Source: an uncultured Oscillibacter sp. (GTDB lineage: Bacteria > Bacillota > Clostridia > Oscillospirales > Oscillospiraceae). From it: a DNA stretch of 64,000 nucleotides. The DNA lies in contig CAJTSM010000010.1 in NCBI GenBank assembly GCA_910578935.1, forward strand, positions 35,987-99,986, written 5' to 3'. Positions 60,509 through 64,000 of this stretch are shown here, in pieces. The notes under the pieces are model-generated. The model worked only from the letters and a program-made list of their open reading frames with translations, did not search any database and was not told the origin of the DNA. The position numbers were made by a program, and so were the translations under genes. Position 1 is the stretch's first letter, and each line of letters starts with the position of its first letter.

Positions 60509-61213
60509 TTAGGACTCAAAGCTCTCCCGCAGCCGTTTCAATCCCCGCCGTTCCAGCCGGGAAATCTGCACCTGGGACACTCCTACCACCCGGGCTGTCT
60601 GCTCCTGGGTCAGGCCCTTAAAATAGCGGAGGAGGATCGTCATCCGCTCCTTCTCCGGCAGACGGTCGATGGCCTCCCGAAGGGCGATGCGCTCTACCAG
60701 CCCCTCCTCCGGGGCTTCGGTGCCCAGGGAGCCCTCCAGGGTCAGCCCGTCCGCCGTCTCCTGCTGGAGGGACTCCGGCGCGTCGGTAGCCAGGTCTGTC
60801 CTGGCGATTTCCTCCGGCGTCAGGCCCGTGGCCTCCGACAGCTCCGAGAGAACCGGTTCCCGGCCCAGCTCATGGCGGAGGCGTTCCCGGGCAGTGTAGA
60901 GGGTCTGGGCCTGCTCCCGGATGCTGCGCCCCACTTTCACCGCTCCGTCGTCCCGGAGAAACCGGCGGATCTCCCCCGCGATTTTCGGTACGGCGTAGGT
61001 GGAAAAACAAGTTCCGTAATCAAAGTCAAAACCTTGAACCGCTTTCAAAAAACCCAGACAGCCCAGTTGATATAAATCGTCCGGCTCCACACCCCGTCCA
61101 TAATACCGCCGGACCACGCTCCAGATCAGGCCGTTGTTTTCGATCACCGCCTGTTCACAGGCGTCCCGGTCCCCTTGCTGGGCCGCCCTGAGGAGCTCCA
61201 GCGCCGCGCTCAT
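60509..61213 (-). CDS. sigF: RNA polymerase sigma-F (forespore, early)
   Basis: 234 residues. Region 2 has NNGLIWSVVRRYYGRGVEPDD and LYQLGCLGFLKAV; region 4 has LTQEQTARVVGVSQVQISRLE. It is the first compartment-specific sigma factor of sporulation, held inactive by SpoIIAB. The ATG overlaps the spoIIAB stop. Order spoIIAA-spoIIAB-sigF is the universal arrangement. Confidence 0.95.
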   Translation of the reverse strand: MSAALELLRAAQQGDRDACEQAVIENNGLIWSVVRRYYGRGVEPDDLYQLGCLGFLKAVQGFDFDYGTCFSTYAVPKIAGEIRRFLRDDGAVKVGRSIREQAQTLYTARERLRHELGREPVLSELSEATGLTPEEIARTDLATDAPESLQQETADGLTLEGSLGTEAPEEGLVERIALREAIDRLPEKERMTILLRYFKGLTQEQTARVVGVSQVQISRLERRGLKRLRESFES

Positions 61214-61653
61214 CTCTTCACGCGGGGGACCAGCTTCTTTCGCATCACCACCGTGGTCCCCTTATTCACGGCAGAGCGCACCGTCACCTTATCCATGAAG
61301 CTTTCCATGATGGTAAAGCCCATACCGCTGCGCTCCTCCCCACCGGTGGTAAACATAGGCTGCCGGGCCTTGTCCACATCGGGGATGCCCCGTCCATGGT
61401 CCTTCACCGTCAGCTCCAGTACATTCCCCGCCAGTACCCGCAACTTCAGCGTCACGCCGCCGATGGCTTCCGGGTAGCCGTGGACGATGGCATTTGTCAC
61501 CGCCTCGCTGACAGCGGTTTTGATGTCTTCCAGTTCATTGAGTGTGGGGTCCATCTGGGCGGCGAAGCAGGCCGCGGCGGAGCGGGCAAAGCTCTCGTTC
61601 CGGCTCTGGCTGGGAAAGTCCAGCGTAACCTCGTTGACTGCCTTGGTCCTCAT
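61210..61653 (-). CDS. spoIIAB: Anti-sigma-F factor SpoIIAB
   Basis: 147 residues, GHKL kinase fold: SEAVTNAIVHGYP (N box), VKDHGRGIPDV (G1) and GMGFTIMESFMD (G2). It binds sigma-F and phosphorylates SpoIIAA. Middle gene of the spoIIA operon. Confidence 0.95.
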   Translation of the reverse strand: MRTKAVNEVTLDFPSQSRNESFARSAAACFAAQMDPTLNELEDIKTAVSEAVTNAIVHGYPEAIGGVTLKLRVLAGNVLELTVKDHGRGIPDVDKARQPMFTTGGEERSGMGFTIMESFMDKVTVRSAVNKGTTVVMRKKLVPRVKR

Positions 61654-61668
61654 GTATGTAAAACCTCC

Positions 61669-61974
61669 TTATTTGATCGTCACCAGCCGGTTCACCCCGG
61701 CGGCCTCCAGCACCCGCCGGGCCTGGGGCGGCACGCCCCGTACCAGCAATCCCCCGTCCAGCAGCTGCATCTTCTGCCGGGCCCGGAGGATTACCGCGAT
61801 ACCGGAGCTATCCATAAAAGTGATTCCGGCCAGGTCCAGCACCAGCTTCCGGGGCAGGGCTGCGTCCAGGGCCTCCTCCAGTTCCCGGAGAGCGGTTCGG
61901 GCCCCGTGATGGTCCAGTTCCCCGCTGAGTTCCAGCAGCAGATTCCGGTCCGCGCTCTTTACCTGGATTTCCAT
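61669..61974 (-). CDS. spoIIAA: Anti-sigma-F factor antagonist SpoIIAA
   Basis: 101 residues, STAS domain. FMDSSGIAVILRARQ contains the phosphorylated serine. Unphosphorylated SpoIIAA releases sigma-F from SpoIIAB. The start at 61974 (MEIQVKSADRN) follows GAGGGG; a TTG upstream is not needed. Confidence 0.94.
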   Translation of the reverse strand: MEIQVKSADRNLLLELSGELDHHGARTALRELEEALDAALPRKLVLDLAGITFMDSSGIAVILRARQKMQLLDGGLLVRGVPPQARRVLEAAGVNRLVTIK

Positions 61975-62004
61975 AGTTTTCCCCTCTTTTGTCAAAAATA
62001 TACC

Positions 62005-62034
62005 GGATTCGCCGTTTTCTGCCCGCTGTCCTGG
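62005..62034 (-). promoter_or_regulatory. Probable sigma-H promoter of the spoIIA operon
   Basis: Minus-strand CCAGGACAG (62026-62034), 12 bases, GGCGAATCC (62005-62013), matching sigma-H cores AGGA and GAAT at proper spacing. In B. subtilis spoIIA is sigma-H dependent. The rest of 61975-62286 holds a hairpin CCCGCCGT/AACGGCGGG (62162-62183) and the blaI promoter. Confidence 0.6.
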
Positions 62035-62210
62035 ATGGGACGGGCTTTACACATTTGATGATAGCATGTCTTATCCCGGCTTTCTGTCGAAATCCATAAG
62101 AAGGACCTGGAAATCTCGGCAAAAAGTGGAAAAACCTCCCCAGCCGCCTGATGCTGTAACACCCGCCGTCGGAAAACGGCGGGCGCTTCCATTTTGTGAC
62201 CAATTTTAGG

Positions 62211-62256
62211 TTGACATCCGTCTACCTTTCTGCTATGATTTTTTCAGAAGGTAGAC
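62211..62256 (+). promoter_or_regulatory. blaI promoter with operator
   Basis: TTGACA (62211-62216), 17 bases, TATGAT (62234-62239). GTCTACCTTTCTG (62220-62232) and CAGAAGGTAGAC (62245-62256) form an inverted repeat around the -10, a likely BlaI site. Confidence 0.78.
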
Positions 62257-62286
62257 AATCGTATACCAATTTGAGAAGGTGTTATT

Positions 62287-62664
62287 ATGAAAATTGACCT
62301 TTCCAACAGCGAGTGGAAGTTGATGCGCCGCTTGTGGGAACGCTCTCCCAGCACCATCACGGAGCTGACGGCAGCCCTCCGGGAGGAAACCGGCTGGAGC
62401 AAGAACACGGTGATCACTATGCTCTCCCGGCTGGAGGCCAAGGGAGCCGTCCGCCATGAGGAGGGCGAAAAGGCCAAACGCTACTTCCCCTCCCTCCGGC
62501 GGGAGGACGCCGCCCGGGACGAGACGGAGAATTTTCTTTCCAAGGTTTACGGCGGCAGCCTTGGGCTGATGATGAGCGCCATGGTGGAAAGCCGCCGGCT
62601 GTCCGAATCGGACATCGCCGAGCTGTCCGCCATCCTGGATAAGGCGGGAGGTGAGGACAAATGA
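62287..62664 (+). CDS. blaI: BlaI/MecI family repressor
   Basis: 125 residues. Winged helix: LSNSEWKLMRRLWERSPSTI and WSKNTVITMLSRLEAKG; dimerisation helix at the C terminus. The partner is a membrane metalloprotease sensor that inactivates it. Likely autoregulated. No beta-lactamase is in the window. Confidence 0.92.
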   Translation: MKIDLSNSEWKLMRRLWERSPSTITELTAALREETGWSKNTVITMLSRLEAKGAVRHEEGEKAKRYFPSLRREDAARDETENFLSKVYGGSLGLMMSAMVESRRLSESDIAELSAILDKAGGEDK

Positions 62665-64000
62665 AGGAAATCCTGCTGACCTCCTCGGCGCTGATTCTGG
62701 CGCTGCTGGCCCTCCGGCGGCTGTTTCGGAAGGTCCTCTCCCGCCGGGCCCAATATGCCCTCTGGGGACTGGTGCTGCTGCGGCTGCTGGTTCCGGCCAG
62801 CCTTCCGGCGGCAGATTTCAGCTTGCTGACGGCGGCGGAGCCGGTGGTGTCCGGCTTGGAGGGACAGGCACTCTACCTGTCCCCCTCCCGGGTCACTCTG
62901 ACCGCTCCAGAGGGGCCCCTTCCCTCGTACCGTTCCGAAGAGGACCCCAAAATCGTGCTGGGCCCGCCCTCGGAAAACAGCGTTTACAGCTATACCAACA
63001 GCCAGCAGGTGGTCCATGAGGTGGAATACGCCTGGCAGATCGTCCTGGCGGACCAGCTACCCCCCATCTGGTACGGCGGTATGGCGGTCATGGCCTGCTG
63101 GCTGGTCCTCTCCAATCTGCTCTTCTGGCGGAAGCTCCGCAGGGCCCGGAGGCCCTATCCCGTGGAGGGCTCCCCCCGCCGGGTCTATCTGGTGGAGGAG
63201 GGCCTCCCCTCCCCCTGCCTCTTCGGGCTGTTCCGCCCCGCCATTTACCTGACCCCAGCCGCCCTCCAAAGCCCGGACCGCCTCCGGCACGTCCTGGCCC
63301 ACGAAGAGACCCACGCCCGGCACCTGGACCCCCTCTGGTCCCTGCTCCGGGCCGTGTGCCTGACGGTCTACTGGTTCGACCCCCTGGTCTGGTGGGCGGC
63401 CCTGGCCTCCCGGACGGACTGTGAGCTGGCCTGTGACGAGGGGGCCCTCCGGCGCCTGGGGGAGGCGGAGCGGGTGCCCTACGGGCGGACGCTTCTCTCC
63501 CTCATCCCCGTGCGGAAAGCCCCGGCGAATCCCCTTCTCTCCGCCACCACCATGACGGCGGGGAAGCGCCAGCTCAAGGACCGGATCACCCGCGTGGCGG
63601 AGAACCCGGTCTATCTGGGCCGGGCCCTCTTCGCCGCCGTGGCCCTGGCGGCGCTGGTGTGTGCCGTCACCTTCACCGGGGCCAAGAAGATGGAAGCCCC
63701 TGAACCGGCCCTCTTCCACAACGTGGACGAAGCCGCAGCCGCTCTGGCGGAGGAGCTGGAAAACTACGGCGGCCCGGAGGCCGACATCCTGTCCAAGCTG
63801 ATTGTCTATACCCCGGAGAATCCGCCGGAGTACTTCGACCTGGAGGAGGGCGAGCTGCTCCGGGTCTACTGGGGGATGTCCTACTCTCTGTCCGCCAGCC
63901 TCTCGGACCCCATGGGCTGGCTCTGCTCCCTCTACCGGCTGGAGCCGGAGACGAACTACCTGCCCCGAAACGTGGAAATCCTCGGCAGCGACGGTCAATA
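62661..64000 (+). CDS. BlaR1/MecR1-like M56 metallopeptidase sensor (cut by window edge)
   Basis: At least 446 residues; the gene continues beyond the window. ATGA overlap with blaI. Membrane segments at the N terminus, then the M56 protease motif HVLAHEETHARHLDP near residue 213 (HExxH), CELACDEGALRRLG near 260, and a further membrane segment near 320. The exported C-terminal part begins but is not a typical penicillin-binding domain in what is visible, so the signal may not be a beta-lactam. Confidence 0.88.
   Translation, partial: MKEILLTSSALILALLALRRLFRKVLSRRAQYALWGLVLLRLLVPASLPAADFSLLTAAEPVVSGLEGQALYLSPSRVTLTAPEGPLPSYRSEEDPKIVLGPPSENSVYSYTNSQQVVHEVEYAWQIVLADQLPPIWYGGMAVMACWLVLSNLLFWRKLRRARRPYPVEGSPRRVYLVEEGLPSPCLFGLFRPAIYLTPAALQSPDRLRHVLAHEETHARHLDPLWSLLRAVCLTVYWFDPLVWWAALASRTDCELACDEGALRRLGEAERVPYGRTLLSLIPVRKAPANPLLSATTMTAGKRQLKDRITRVAENPVYLGRALFAAVALAALVCAVTFTGAKKMEAPEPALFHNVDEAAAALAEELENYGGPEADILSKLIVYTPENPPEYFDLEEGELLRVYWGMSYSLSASLSDPMGWLCSLYRLEPETNYLPRNVEILGSDGQ

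Noticed and set aside
1..64000. tRNA genes, CRISPR arrays, IS elements or prophage
   Set aside because: No T-loop GGTTCGAATCC-type blocks with acceptor stems, no regular spacer repeats, and no transposase or phage-like proteins were seen.

Overview
The window is a GC-rich chromosomal segment from an endospore-forming anaerobic Firmicute. Its gene content and protein style fit the class Clostridia, most likely an Oscillospiraceae-type gut organism; this assignment is an inference. Sporulation genes (spoIIAA-spoIIAB-sigF, sigG, ytfJ/gerW, dacF, ylmC), a T-box-controlled trpS, an oxygen-free lifestyle suggested by two molybdenum hydroxylases and ridA, and the absence of outer-membrane genes all point this way. 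No tRNA, rRNA, phage, IS element or CRISPR array was seen. Nearly all the sequence is tightly packed operons with ATGA/GTGA overlaps and recognisable sigma-A promoters.

Layout. 1-943: start of tig and a metallophosphoesterase, followed by 800 bp holding only decayed-looking fragments. 1744-6905: minus-strand operon lepB-lepB-rbgA-membrane protein-rnhB-yraN-thrC. 7092-11767: plus-strand trpS (tryptophan T-box leader), tagO/wecA, wecB and a membrane-anchored protein. 11775-14639: minus-strand trio of small low-complexity proteins, a KDPG aldolase-VOC fusion, and yjbQ. 14816-15957: nitrilase and alkyltransferase genes converging on a seven-gene polA...rimI-GNAT-tsaD operon (15971-22797). 22923-26499: lipoprotein, ridA, a hairpin-rich intergenic block, and a nucleobase permease with an operator. 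26561-31716: der-plsY-gpsA and a GntR-controlled ABC exporter. 31814-40032: nth, recN, argR, nadK, tlyA, dxs, oapA and a large structured RNA identified as OLE RNA with its own promoter. 40065-45239: rluB, dacF, ytfJ, DUF2953, scpB, scpA and an M50 protease. 45255-48326: sigG, ylmC, and a divergent LysR/LysE pair. 48340-57333: a purine and nucleoside block with an MtnA-like isomerase, a class II aldolase, a three-subunit xanthine dehydrogenase, mocA, and a single-chain Se-dependent-type xanthine dehydrogenase. 57364-60472: thiN and an SOS-promoter-driven set (small membrane protein, radical SAM repair protein, DUF4130 partner). 60509-64000: spoIIA operon with a sigma-H-like promoter, then blaI and the start of a blaR1-like gene.

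The most notable items are: (1) a full OLE RNA-oapA-dxs-tlyA-nadK-argR locus; (2) two related palindromic operators, AAAGGTC(G/A)ACCTTT, at a nucleobase permease and at the Se-dependent-type xanthine dehydrogenase about 31 kb apart, suggesting an unassigned purine regulator; (3) a consensus promoter whose spacer is a LexA box, driving an uncharacterised radical SAM/DUF4130 repair pair and a 62-residue membrane protein; (4) two copies of a dispersed MITE-like repeat; (5) a gntR gene with no canonical start codon. All assignments come from reading the sequence; no database search was run.
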